64,000 nucleotides of DNA from an uncultured Eubacteriales bacterium. GTDB lineage: Bacteria; Bacillota; Clostridia; Oscillospirales; Acutalibacteraceae. The notes beneath the pieces are model-generated. The model did no database searches. It saw nothing but the letters and a program-made list of their open reading frames with translations, and was not told where the DNA came from. A program made the translations under genes and the position numbers. The DNA lies in contig CAJUDG010000012.1 in assembly GCA_910584745.1 (NCBI GenBank), forward strand, positions 1-64,000, in the 5' to 3' direction. Positions 50,831-59,184 of this stretch are shown here, piece after piece; the stretch's first letter is position 1; each line of letters opens with the position of its first letter.

Positions 50831-50903
50831 CTGAGCGTTAACTGCGATCCAGCATTCCGCTAGTATTATACCACGCGCCCCAGCCGATTTCATTAACAAC
50901 CTT

Positions 50904-51571
50904 TTAACTTTTGCCCGGTATATTCAGTTTTTCCGGTGAAAACGGGCCCATGACGCCCCTCTCTATCCGATGCGCCGCGCCCACGGCGGAGATTTCGTCC
51001 GCGGTGACGAATATGGCGCTGTCATCCTCCATGGCGCATATTGGCAGCTCCGCCGAAATTCTCATAAGCGCCGAGAGCACCCCCTCATGCTCTGGGTCGA
51101 AATTGGGCTTTACCGTCACGTCCGCAAGTCCCAGTCCCGGGTACGGGACCGGCGACTCCTTCGTGTCCAGGGCCCGCACGGCCATATTTATGGCTCCGGC
51201 GCTGACCCCAAGCACCACCGCCCCGGACTCCCGGATAACCGCGTCCAGCCCCATATCCTTTATCATCTGAAGCTGCAGGCCCGGGTGCCCGCCCGGAATA
51301 TGCAGGAGGCCCGCCGTACCGCCTCCCGCGCCGTCTGGGCGCTGTCCCTCCGGTCTATCACCCGGCGCTCCCCAAAGTCCATGTCCCACTCCAGAAACAT
51401 CTCATACATGCCCTCAAGGTCGCTGTCGTTTTTCTCATAGTCCTCGGGCCATGCGCTTATAAAGACTATGCTCTCCCGCTCTATAAGGCTCTCTTTAAGC
51501 CTCCCGGCTATCTCCCTTGGGAAATGATGGCTGGGGAAGCCGCTGAAGAAGCCCAGCATACGCTGTTTCAC
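50904..51571 (-). pseudogene. Type 1 glutamine amidotransferase-like (peptidase S51) gene, frameshifted
   Basis: Two overlapping frames together make one S51/peptidase-E-like protein of about 220 residues. The first (51571 down to about 51295) begins MKQRMLGFFSGFPSHHF and runs to RRASCIF. The second continues in another frame from PGGHPGLQLQMIKDMG through the nucleophile motif GVSAGAINMAV to the C-terminus. A single missing base near 51295 explains the break. No classical slippery heptamer is present. It may be a pseudogene, an assembly error or, less likely, programmed frameshifting. The GTG start lies 1 bp after the pgsA stop. Confidence 0.75.
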
Positions 51572-51572
51572 G

Positions 51573-52166
51573 TTATTTTTTCTCCTTCTCGCCCGGCTCC
51601 CTCAGTATGGCCAGGAATATCTGAAAATACTTTACCGCCGCATAGGCCATCATGACCCCGGTAAGCCCCAGCATCACAAAGGCCGCTATATTCTGCTTCT
51701 GGGGGCCCATTATGCCAAGTCCGTCCAGCATCACTATCACCGACACCGACACATAGAACATCACCGTCGCCACCTTGCCGTACCACTTGGCGGCGCAGGG
51801 CCGCTTATGCTTTTTAAGCAGCACTAGAGCGCAGCTTAACATCAGAAGCTCCTTCAAAATGAACAGAAGCAGCAGCGGCCGTATGGACGGAAAGCGTATA
51901 GCTATGCAAAGGGCCACGACCCCCTGCGTCAGCTTATCGGCAAATGGGTCCAGCATTTTGCCAAGGTCCGTTATCTGATTAAAGCGCCGGGCTATAAGGC
52001 CGTCCAGCATGTCCGTAAGTCCCGAGAACACCAGCACCCCAACCGCCGCCGCCACGTGGCCGTTAAGGTACAGCGCGGCGAAGACCGGCACCACCAGTAT
52101 GCGCAGTGCCGACATGGCGTTGGGTACGGTCAGTATGCGGTTGGTCGCTTTTTTCTCTCGGGGCAT
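51573..52166 (-). CDS. pgsA: CDP-alcohol phosphatidyltransferase, PgsA-like
   Basis: A 197-residue membrane enzyme of phospholipid synthesis, probably making phosphatidylglycerol phosphate from CDP-diacylglycerol and glycerol 3-phosphate. The signature DGLIARRFNQITDLGKMLDP with the following FAD supplies the metal-binding Asp residues (DGx2ARx8Gx3Dx3D). About five to six membrane helices are visible. The ATG at 52166 follows AAAGGAAACGCTCT; an upstream start would add a non-conserved tail. PG synthase versus another CDP-alcohol transferase cannot be settled by sequence alone. Confidence 0.85.
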   Translation of the reverse strand: MPREKKATNRILTVPNAMSALRILVVPVFAALYLNGHVAAAVGVLVFSGLTDMLDGLIARRFNQITDLGKMLDPFADKLTQGVVALCIAIRFPSIRPLLLLFILKELLMLSCALVLLKKHKRPCAAKWYGKVATVMFYVSVSVIVMLDGLGIMGPQKQNIAAFVMLGLTGVMMAYAAVKYFQIFLAILREPGEKEKK

Positions 52167-52240
52167 AGAGCGTTTCCTTTCTTTTCCCAAATTTCTACTC
52201 ATCATCCCGGTCTTATCCAATTTCCGTCTCCTTTTCCCGT

Positions 52241-52939
52241 CTACGAGAACATTCCCCCGAGGGGGTTCATCTTCACAAGCGTCGCGGTAAATACCGAGCC
52301 GTCCAGCACCGCCTGGACCTCGCCCTGGGCCGATGCGTCCAGCATAGGCATAAACACCGTCACGCCGGCCACCACCACCCAGACGCTTACAAGGGCCAGC
52401 AGGAACCCGAAGACCCCGCCCAGAATACCGTCCAGTTCCCTTAGTATGGGCAGCCGCAGCATGTCGCTTATAAGGGCCGCCAGAAGCCTGGCCAGGGTCG
52501 TGAACAGGAAGAACAGCACTATTACCGCCAGCACCTTCAGAAAGTTCACGAACACCGGCGACAGATAGTCCACCACCATCCCCGCCGCGCCGCTGGTCTG
52601 GCTGTTTATGGCGTGGCTGACCGTCTCCAGGGTCACCCCGGCCTCCTCAAGGGCCCGCACCAGAAAGTCCGGCAGCGATGCCAGCACCTGACCCGCCGCG
52701 GCGGCGGCGTTCTCGCTGCCCAGGGCCTGGAGGGAGGAGTTTATCTTATCCACCATCGCCCCTCTGAACATGGTGTCGAACATCCACTGGGCCAGAGCCC
52801 CGCCCAGGGCCGACGCCAGCAGCGCCGATATGACAGCCCCCAAAAAACGCACCATCGAGTGGATAAAGCCCTTTTTTACGCCCACCAGTACGCACATAAG
52901 GCATATGGCGAAGATGATGCCGTCCAGTATGTAGCCCAT
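52241..52939 (-). CDS. CvpA family membrane protein
   Basis: A 232-residue protein with four hydrophobic helices: two near the N-terminus (ILDGIIFAICLMCVLVGVKKG and FLGAVISALLASALGG) and two nearer the C-terminus (LKVLAVIVLFFLFTTLARLLAAL and FGFLLALVSVWVVVAG). The GVKKGFIHSMVRF motif and overall layout match CvpA, linked to colicin V export and to envelope function in different bacteria. TTTTGAGATAT... and AAGGAGAATGTT precede the ATG. Function in this species unknown. Confidence 0.85.
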   Translation of the reverse strand: MGYILDGIIFAICLMCVLVGVKKGFIHSMVRFLGAVISALLASALGGALAQWMFDTMFRGAMVDKINSSLQALGSENAAAAAGQVLASLPDFLVRALEEAGVTLETVSHAINSQTSGAAGMVVDYLSPVFVNFLKVLAVIVLFFLFTTLARLLAALISDMLRLPILRELDGILGGVFGFLLALVSVWVVVAGVTVFMPMLDASAQGEVQAVLDGSVFTATLVKMNPLGGMFS

Positions 52940-53155
52940 AACATTCTCCTTTTCCTTTTGAGATATGCGCTGATTTTGATATTATAGCACATGTTCGGGA
53001 TTTTCTCAAGGGCTTTACCCTTACAGTTCTCTTTCATTATCCGAGAGCTTCGCTCTCTTACTAAGACCTTGGGGCGCCGCCCCAAACCCTGCAAGGTGCC
53101 GAGACTTGGCACAGCCAAGTCTTCGCACCTTGACCGCGTCCCTAAACCGCGTCAC
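52940..53155. repeat. Dispersed palindromic intergenic element, copy 2
   Basis: A 216-bp gene-free gap rich in palindromes: GAGAGCTTCGCTCTC (53043-53057), TTGGGGCGCCGCCCCAA (53069-53085), and AAGGTGC...GCACCTT with an inner AGACTTGGC/GCCAAGTCT pair (53093-53131). The reverse complement shares ordered blocks with 8345-8416. A terminator role between the DUF5711-like and cvpA genes is possible. Confidence 0.65.
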
Positions 53156-54472
53156 TCAGCTTATTTCCGCCACGCGTATCTCGCTGACCCCCAGCACATA
53201 CGCCCTTCGCTCGCTGCCCAGCGCTATGCCATTCGCGTCCTCACCCGCCTGGGCCCGGCCCAGCTCCATGCCGGTGATATAGTCCATGTACACCACCTGG
53301 CCCCCCATAAGCACCCCGGCGGTCCCTCCAAAAATCGAGATATCCTCTATGCGGCCCTCCATCTCCATGCGCACCGGGTTCTTCTCCCCCAGCTCCTCAT
53401 TGCCGTTAAAGGCCAGCATGGTGCTGGTGCCTCCGTGCTCATAGGAGGATATGGACAGAAAGGCCCGCCCCGCGCTCAGCTCAAAGGCCGTCAGCTGCCG
53501 GCCCTGATAGCTGTACTCCGTGAACTGATAGTCCCCGGACCGCCCGAGCACCAGGGCCGTATCGCCCACGCAGTATATGGCGCCGTTCTCGGCCCATCCT
53601 GCCGACAGCAGCAGATTGTTCCTGCTCTCGAACTCCGCCACCGGCTCCTCCTCGTTAAAGTCCAGTATGGTCACCTTCGACACCATCCGGCCCTTCTCGC
53701 TGCTCACGGTGCACACCGCCCCGTGGGTCCCGTCATAGTTCATGGCCACGGCCGCGATATACCCCCCCGAAAAGGGGTACTCATACTGCAAGCTACCGTC
53801 AGCCATATAGACCTCCAGCTTAGAGGCCCCAAAGCTGCCCTCCAGCCCCAGAGCGAACTTCCCGCTCTGGCAGACACAGCCGGTTATGATGTCCGTCTCC
53901 GCCGCGCCCTCGGCCATGACCTTGCCGCCGGACAGGACCATATACCCCTTGCTGCCGCTGTTAAACAGCAGATAGCGGCCTCCCGCGGCCCTCAGTACCG
54001 GCCTGCTCATGCTGTGCCGCACGGAGAACTTCTCTTTTCCCGTGCTGTTCACCGCCGTAAAGGCCGTATTGCTGAGCGTGGCCGCCCCGCCGTCCACGCT
54101 TATAAAGTTGCCGCTGTACACATTTGCCCCTGTGATTGGCACAGGGAAGCCGTCGCCTATCTCCTCGCCCTTCACCTGGAGCCTTACCGACTCCTTTATA
54201 TTTTCCCAGCTCAGATTCTCCCTATTCAGCCAGACACTCAGCCCCACTATCACAAAGAGCAGCACAAGACTGATAATGTACACCGCCCGGGGCAGCTGCC
54301 GCAGCTCCTTATTCTTTTCCCCCTCCCGGCCCTCGCCGTCCCCGCCGCTGAATATGTCCTCATACTCCACCTCGGCCTCGGGCTCCCCGGCCTGGGGCTT
54401 TTCCCGGTAGTCGTCCAGATTGATGACCTTTGCTTTCTTTTCAGCGTGCTTATTGTGCTTCGCCACACACAT
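53156..54472 (-). CDS. DUF5711-like membrane-anchored beta-propeller protein
   Basis: A 438-residue protein. A charged cytoplasmic N-terminus (about residues 1-70, Glu/Lys-rich) precedes one membrane helix (AVYIISLVLLFVIVGLSVWL), and an outer region of about 340 residues follows. This region has repeated four-strand blades (for example GGRYLLFNSGSKGYMVL and GGYIAAVAMNYDGTHGAV), consistent with a beta-propeller like DUF5711. The ATG at 54472 has AAAGGCAG upstream; GTG codons nearby are alternatives. It lies 10 bp after truA and shares its transcript. Function unknown. Confidence 0.7.
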   Translation of the reverse strand: MCVAKHNKHAEKKAKVINLDDYREKPQAGEPEAEVEYEDIFSGGDGEGREGEKNKELRQLPRAVYIISLVLLFVIVGLSVWLNRENLSWENIKESVRLQVKGEEIGDGFPVPITGANVYSGNFISVDGGAATLSNTAFTAVNSTGKEKFSVRHSMSRPVLRAAGGRYLLFNSGSKGYMVLSGGKVMAEGAAETDIITGCVCQSGKFALGLEGSFGASKLEVYMADGSLQYEYPFSGGYIAAVAMNYDGTHGAVCTVSSEKGRMVSKVTILDFNEEEPVAEFESRNNLLLSAGWAENGAIYCVGDTALVLGRSGDYQFTEYSYQGRQLTAFELSAGRAFLSISSYEHGGTSTMLAFNGNEELGEKNPVRMEMEGRIEDISIFGGTAGVLMGGQVVYMDYITGMELGRAQAGEDANGIALGSERRAYVLGVSEIRVAEIS

Positions 54473-54482
54473 CACCTGCCTT

Positions 54483-55220
54483 TCAGTAAAACACCCTGTT
54501 CAGATACAGCCCGCAGGCCGGGGCCGTGGGCCCCGCCTTCGACCGGTCCCGGGCCCCGATTATCCCCGGTATATCCTCCGGCGAGAGCTTCCCCTCCTGG
54601 ACCCTTAGAAGCGTCCCCGCCATTATGCGCACCATATTGTACAAAAAACCGTCCGCCGCCACCGTAAAGCGCACCATATCCCCCCGGCGCTCCACCCGGG
54701 CCTCTGTGACCCAGCGCACCATGTCCCCCGGCTCCCGCTTATCCAGGGTGCAGAAGGACGTAAAGTCGTGGGCCCCTACATAGTGCCCCGCCGCTTTATC
54801 CAGCTTCTCCTCGTCTATCGGATACCAGTAGTGCAGGGCCCGGCCCCTTAAGAAAGGTTCGCGGACCTTCGCGTTCCATATCTCATAGCTGTACTCCTTG
54901 CCCTTGCAGCTATACCGGGCGTGAAAGTCCAGTGGGACCTCCCTGCAGCCCTTTACGGCCACGTCCTCGGGCAGCCAGTGGTTCATGGCTGCGGAAAACC
55001 GCTCTGTGACTATCCTGCTCTGGGTCTTCACGCTGACGCAGAACTCCCTGGCGTGCACCCCCGTGTCCGTGCGGGAGCAGGCCTTCATGTCCCCCCGCTC
55101 CCCGGTGACCTTTTTAAAAGCGTTCTGAAACACCTCCTGGACCGTCAGGGCGTTCTCCTGTATCTGCCAGCCGTGGTAATTCGTGCCGTCGTAGGTTATG
55201 GTGAAAAGTAGGTTGCGCAT
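54483..55220 (-). CDS. truA: tRNA pseudouridine synthase A
   Basis: A 245-residue enzyme that makes pseudouridine at positions 38-40 of tRNA anticodon arms. The catalytic Asp is in CSRTDTGVHA. The N-terminal FTITYDGTNYHGWQIQ and the later ADGFLYNMVRIMAGTLL are family signatures. The ATG at 55220 follows AAGGAGTGATGTTTCC. It commonly follows ecfT in Firmicutes; here two small genes intervene. Confidence 0.95.
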   Translation of the reverse strand: MRNLLFTITYDGTNYHGWQIQENALTVQEVFQNAFKKVTGERGDMKACSRTDTGVHAREFCVSVKTQSRIVTERFSAAMNHWLPEDVAVKGCREVPLDFHARYSCKGKEYSYEIWNAKVREPFLRGRALHYWYPIDEEKLDKAAGHYVGAHDFTSFCTLDKREPGDMVRWVTEARVERRGDMVRFTVAADGFLYNMVRIMAGTLLRVQEGKLSPEDIPGIIGARDRSKAGPTAPACGLYLNRVFY

Positions 55221-55227
55221 GGAAACA

Positions 55228-55410
55228 TCACTCCTTGCACACAAGCCCGAGCCCGCACACCAAGAGCCCCGCTATGGGGCAGATGACCGCCAAAAGCTCA
55301 TATATGCCGTTGCCGAAGGTGGGCGTGCCGGAAAGGCCGGACAGCAGGGCGGCACTGATGCCAAAGAGTATGATGGCTATGCCCATAAGTGTGATTTTTA
55401 TGCTTTTCAT
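55228..55410 (-). CDS. Small two-helix membrane protein
   Basis: A 60-residue protein with two hydrophobic helices (ITLMGIAIILFGISAALLSG and ELLAVICPIAGLLVCGLGLV) separated by a short TPTFGNGIY loop. GTGGAGGAAACCAAG before the ATG supports translation. No family is recognised. It sits between the TfoX-C gene and truA with 7 bp to the latter. Confidence 0.6.
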   Translation of the reverse strand: MKSIKITLMGIAIILFGISAALLSGLSGTPTFGNGIYELLAVICPIAGLLVCGLGLVCKE

Positions 55411-55441
55411 CTTGGTTTCCTCCACAATTTCTTTCCGATTG

Positions 55442-55690
55442 TCACAGCCGGTCAAAATACTCCTTCAGCCCGGCCCTGCACTCCTTACTGAGCTTCTTTA
55501 TGTCCACGCCCTGTATGGCGGCCTCCAGGTAGTAGAGTATCACCACGCAGGTGCCCGGGTACCGCTCCTTGAGCCGGAACGCCGCCTGCCTGCTGCCAAG
55601 CTCCCGCAGCTCCTCTGCGGAGCTGATACCCACGGAGACGAGCTTTTTCTCCATGGTCTTCCCAAAGCCCATTGTCTTTAGTTCGGCCAT
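55442..55690 (-). CDS. TfoX C-terminal domain protein
   Basis: An 82-residue stand-alone TfoX_C domain. The domain, part of the competence regulator TfoX/Sxy in proteobacteria, is helical with helix-hairpin-helix-like character; here MEKKLVSVGISSAEELRELGSRQAA is the recognisable part. The N-terminal TfoX domain is absent, as in many Firmicute proteins. Role unknown. It starts 14 bp after the ecfT stop. Confidence 0.8.
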   Translation of the reverse strand: MAELKTMGFGKTMEKKLVSVGISSAEELRELGSRQAAFRLKERYPGTCVVILYYLEAAIQGVDIKKLSKECRAGLKEYFDRL

Positions 55691-55704
55691 TTCTACTCCC
55701 CTCC

Positions 55705-56523
55705 CTATCGCACAATGCTTGGCGGCAGCACGATATTCAGCGCCACAAACGCCCCCAGCACCAGCGCCGCGCTCGAAAGCACCATCCAGTCCACAGCTCC
55801 AAAATGCAGCTGCTTCATCTTGGTCCTGCCCTCGCCGCCGTTATAGCAGCGGCTCTCCATGGCGGTGGCCAGATCGAAGGCCCGCCTAAAGGCCGAGACG
55901 AACAGCGGTATCAGCACCGGCACCAGCGCCCTTATCCGCTGTATAACGCCGCCGCTCTCCATGTCCGCGCCCCGGGCCTTCTGGGCGCTCATTATCTTAT
56001 CGGTCTCCTCCAGGAGCAGGGGCACGAAGCGAAGGGCTATGGTCATCATCATGGCGAACTCGTGCACCGGCACCCCTATCTTGGCAAGGGGCCTCAAAAG
56101 CCGCTCTATGGCGTCGGTAAGCTGTGTGGGCGAGGTCGTAAATGTCAGGACCGAGCTTGCCAGTATCAGGGTTATAATGCGTATCGACACGAACAGGCTG
56201 TTCAATAGTCCGTTCTTCGTTATCTTTATGAATCCCCACTGCCAGAGTGGGTCCCCCGTGCCGTAGAAGATATTTAATACAGCGGTAAATATTATGATAA
56301 AGAGTATGGGCTTTAAGCTCCTGAGATACAGCTTTAAGGGTATCTTCGAGAGCCCCATGCCCAGGAAGATATACCCCACAGCCAAGGCCAGGGAGAAAAA
56401 GTTGCCCGCCGAGAATATCAGCACGATGGAGAATATCGTAAGGCATATCTTAAGCCGCGGGTCGGCCCGGTGCATCGTTGACTTCGCCGGGAAGTATTGG
56501 CCCAGTGTGATGTCAGACAGCAT
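55705..56523 (-). CDS. ecfT: Energy-coupling factor transporter transmembrane protein EcfT
   Basis: A 272-residue membrane scaffold of group II ECF vitamin/metal importers. It begins LGQYFPAKSTMHRADPRLKI, a strongly conserved start. The coupling-helix motif is visible in QKARGADMESGGVIQRIRA and again in MESRCYNGGEGRTKMKQL, where Ala-Arg-Gly-type motifs contact the two ATPases. Five to six membrane helices are present. Its start overlaps the end of ecfA2 by 11 bp. Confidence 0.94.
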   Translation of the reverse strand: MLSDITLGQYFPAKSTMHRADPRLKICLTIFSIVLIFSAGNFFSLALAVGYIFLGMGLSKIPLKLYLRSLKPILFIIIFTAVLNIFYGTGDPLWQWGFIKITKNGLLNSLFVSIRIITLILASSVLTFTTSPTQLTDAIERLLRPLAKIGVPVHEFAMMMTIALRFVPLLLEETDKIMSAQKARGADMESGGVIQRIRALVPVLIPLFVSAFRRAFDLATAMESRCYNGGEGRTKMKQLHFGAVDWMVLSSAALVLGAFVALNIVLPPSIVR

Positions 56524-57388
56524 CTTTGCTCCCTCCCCTCTTTTTGAAGTACGGTATAAGCTGCTTCACGGCCCCCTCCACCGTCAGGGTTGCGGGGTCC
56601 GCCGGCACGCCCAGTTTTATGAGCTCCTGCATTATCTTGGTTATCTGCGGCACCCGAAGGCCCATGCTCTCCAGCTCCTCCCCGTGGGAGAAGACCTCCT
56701 TTGTGGGGGCCAAGAACTGTTTATGCCCGCCGCTCATGACAAGTAAGCGGTCGGCTGTGCGTCCGATGTCCTCCATGCTGTGGGAGACCAACAGCACCGT
56801 GTTCCCCCGCTCCCGATGGTACTGGCCTATCTGGGACAGCAGCACGTCCCGGCCCCGGGGGTCCAGCCCCGCCGTGGGCTCGTCCAGTATCAGCACCTCC
56901 GGGTCCATGGCGATGACCCCGGCGATGGCCGCCCGGCGCTTCTCCCCGCCGGAGAGCTCAAAGGGGGATTTCTCTAAAAGCTCCTCTTTAAGGTCCGTAA
57001 AGCGCGCCGCCTCATAGGCCCGCTCCCTGGCCTCGTCCTCCGAAAGGCCCATGTTCTTGGGGCCGAACATGATGTCTTTTAGTACCGTCTCCTCGAACAG
57101 CTGGTACTCCGGATACTGGAACACCATCCCCACCCGAAAGCGCACCGAGCGTATCTTCTTGGGCTCGGCCCAGATGTCTTTGCCGTCCAGAAGCACCTGC
57201 CCGGACGTGGGCCTTATAAGGCCGTTAAGGGTCTGTATAAGGGTGGACTTGCCGCTGCCCGTGTGGCCGATGACCCCCACGAACTCCCCTTTCTCGATGG
57301 CGATGGACACGTCCTCGACGGCCACCTTCTCAAAGGGTGTGCCCTCTCCGTAGATATAGGTCAGATCTTTGGTCTCAATTACCGGCAT
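56513..57388 (-). CDS. ecfA2: Energy-coupling factor ATPase EcfA2
   Basis: A 291-residue ABC ATPase of the ECF module. Walker A is GHTGSGKST, the Q-loop region is VFQYPEYQLFEETV, the signature is LSGGEKRR and Walker B is LILDEPTAGLDP. The C-terminal extension is typical of EcfA subunits. It would pair with EcfA1 (62169-63014) to drive EcfT and S-components. Its start overlaps the epimerase gene by 10 bp. In most Firmicutes it directly follows ecfA1; here about 4.8 kb separates them. Confidence 0.94.
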   Translation of the reverse strand: MPVIETKDLTYIYGEGTPFEKVAVEDVSIAIEKGEFVGVIGHTGSGKSTLIQTLNGLIRPTSGQVLLDGKDIWAEPKKIRSVRFRVGMVFQYPEYQLFEETVLKDIMFGPKNMGLSEDEARERAYEAARFTDLKEELLEKSPFELSGGEKRRAAIAGVIAMDPEVLILDEPTAGLDPRGRDVLLSQIGQYHRERGNTVLLVSHSMEDIGRTADRLLVMSGGHKQFLAPTKEVFSHGEELESMGLRVPQITKIMQELIKLGVPADPATLTVEGAVKQLIPYFKKRGGSKDAV

Positions 57389-58302
57389 TTATGGCCCTCC
57401 AATATATTCAAAAGCTCGCCGTCTATAAACTCAAAATACGGCTTCCTGTTCACCTTGTCCCCGTTCTCCCTATACCACTCCCAGGCCTCTTTAAGGCCCG
57501 CCTCCAGGTCCGTCACACCGTCCAAAAGCTCATCCTGCCGCGCCACGTCCAGCATATACTCATAGTCGTAGAAGCAAAAATATTTCCTCTGCTCGACGTT
57601 CCCTGGCACCTCCACAAACTCCGGCTCTTTGCCCAGGGCCCTATAGCAGAGCCTGACCCACTCCCTTATGGAGACCCCGTCCCTATTGCCCACGTTGAAG
57701 ATATGCCGCCCGGGGCGCTTTAGAAGAAGCACCTCCGTGAACCGGCAGAGGTCCCGGATATGGAAAAACTGCAAGCGCTGGGACCCGTCCCCCGGCAGGT
57801 AAAACTTCCTGCCAAGGCTTGCGCAGTCGAATACGAAGGCCTCCCTATACACATTGTTCATGGGCCCATAGATATACGGCGGGCGCAGGATATACGCCCC
57901 CGGGACCCGCCTTAAAAGCGCCGCCTCGGCCTCTATCTTGTCCGTGCCGTACCTGTCCCAGTACCTGTTGACCTTGAGCTCAGTGTCCTCGGTAAAGGGC
58001 AGCGGTGCCGTCTCAGGGTACACCGCGCCGGAGCTTATGAGAATATAGTCCCCCACTTCGCCCAGCGCGTCCAGAAGCATATCCACGTCCCGGGCGGTAT
58101 ATGCGGTATCTATCACCAGATCGAACCTGTATGGGCGCAGAATATCCCCCAGATGGTGCCGGTCGGCCTGTATCAGTGTGGTATTCGGCGGCTGGGGCCG
58201 GGTGTTCCGGTTCAGAACGTACACATCACGGCCCTTCTGGGCGTAGTATTCGGCAACATACCGGCTTACAAACACCGTGCCGCCGGTGACAAGTATCTTC
58301 AT
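57379..58302 (-). CDS. NAD-dependent epimerase/dehydratase (SDR family)
   Basis: A 307-residue extended SDR enzyme. The N-terminal cofactor motif is VTGGTVFVSRYVAEYYAQKG, an altered form of the usual GxxGxxG. The catalytic region shows YILISSGAVYP, and LRPPYIYGPMNN is the conserved substrate-loop motif. The Tyr-x3-Lys of classical SDRs is replaced by YGTDKIEAE, which retains Tyr and Lys in YxxxK. Substrate is probably a nucleotide sugar or related compound. First of the accessory genes before ecfA2, overlapping its start by 10 bp. Confidence 0.82.
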   Translation of the reverse strand: MKILVTGGTVFVSRYVAEYYAQKGRDVYVLNRNTRPQPPNTTLIQADRHHLGDILRPYRFDLVIDTAYTARDVDMLLDALGEVGDYILISSGAVYPETAPLPFTEDTELKVNRYWDRYGTDKIEAEAALLRRVPGAYILRPPYIYGPMNNVYREAFVFDCASLGRKFYLPGDGSQRLQFFHIRDLCRFTEVLLLKRPGRHIFNVGNRDGVSIREWVRLCYRALGKEPEFVEVPGNVEQRKYFCFYDYEYMLDVARQDELLDGVTDLEAGLKEAWEWYRENGDKVNRKPYFEFIDGELLNILEGHKCR

Positions 58303-59159
58303 CCTTCGTCTCCCCTCTCCAGCCCGCCGGAGCGGACCTGCTCCATATACGTCCTTATGCCCCGCTCCTCGTTCCCGTCATAGGCAAAGCCCAGTTTTTT
58401 TGCGACGCTCCTGGCGGCTCTGCCGAACAGCTCCAGCATCTCAAAGGCCGCGGCCCAGATATGGCCGTAGTCCGCGTCGGGATAGGTACGCGTAAAGCTC
58501 TCGTACATCTCCCCGGGCAGCAGCTTTTTAAAGTATTTGCCGTTCTTCCCCACGGACACAGTGAACTCATGCTCCGCGCCGATATACCAGCCCAGCATGA
58601 GCATAAGCATGTCCCGCACATAGTGGTTCAGCTGCTCCATGGCAAGGGGCAGCTCCTCCCTGGCTATGGCCTTCGCCACGTTATTCAGGCACCAGTGGAA
58701 CTCGTTGCAGCAGTCGGAAAAGAGCTTCTGGCTGGGCTTTTTTACATACCAAAAGTCTCTTTTTACAGCAATCTCCGGGAAATCTCCGTCCTTATCCAGC
58801 AGCAGCACCGCCGGTTCGCCGTCGTCCACATAGGGGTCCGCCGTGATCGTCAGGTCTATTCGGTTTCCGTCCGGGAATATCATCAGGTAGACGAAGCTTC
58901 CGTCCCCGTCCGGGGGCATAAGGTCCATGCTCTCCGGCTTTTGCACTATGCTGGGCCGCCCGAAATTCCTCTCTATCCAGTCCATATTGTCCCAGTAGGG
59001 CCCCACGTCCCGGACAAAATAGCATATGTCAAAGTCCTGGTATATGTCCGCCGGGCAGTCCCGGTCCGCTCTCGAGCCCACCATCAGCACGCTGCGGATG
59101 TTCTCGTCCTTGCGGGCTGTGTCAAGTATTAGCTTAAGCATTTCCTCGGGTGTTCTCAT
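58299..59159 (-). CDS. Aminoglycoside 6-adenylyltransferase-like protein (ANT(6) family)
   Basis: A 286-residue nucleotidyltransferase resembling AadE/ANT(6) streptomycin-modifying enzymes. The N-terminal MVGSRADRDCPADIYQDFDICYFV carries the GSR...D.DI metal-site pattern, and DLTITADPYVDDGEP lies in the right place for the third carboxylate. The C-terminal helical region matches the family. It may adenylylate an aminoglycoside, but chromosomal relatives exist whose resistance role is unproven. It overlaps the epimerase gene by 4 bp. Confidence 0.83.
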   Translation of the reverse strand: MRTPEEMLKLILDTARKDENIRSVLMVGSRADRDCPADIYQDFDICYFVRDVGPYWDNMDWIERNFGRPSIVQKPESMDLMPPDGDGSFVYLMIFPDGNRIDLTITADPYVDDGEPAVLLLDKDGDFPEIAVKRDFWYVKKPSQKLFSDCCNEFHWCLNNVAKAIAREELPLAMEQLNHYVRDMLMLMLGWYIGAEHEFTVSVGKNGKYFKKLLPGEMYESFTRTYPDADYGHIWAAAFEMLELFGRAARSVAKKLGFAYDGNEERGIRTYMEQVRSGGLERGDEG

Positions 59160-59184
59160 ATGTGCCTCCTTATATCGTATCAGA

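Noticed and set aside
50831..50903. CIRCE or CtsR operator before the ClpE-like gene
   Set aside because: No TTAGCACTC-N9-GAGTGCTAA and no GGTCAAA direct repeat was found.
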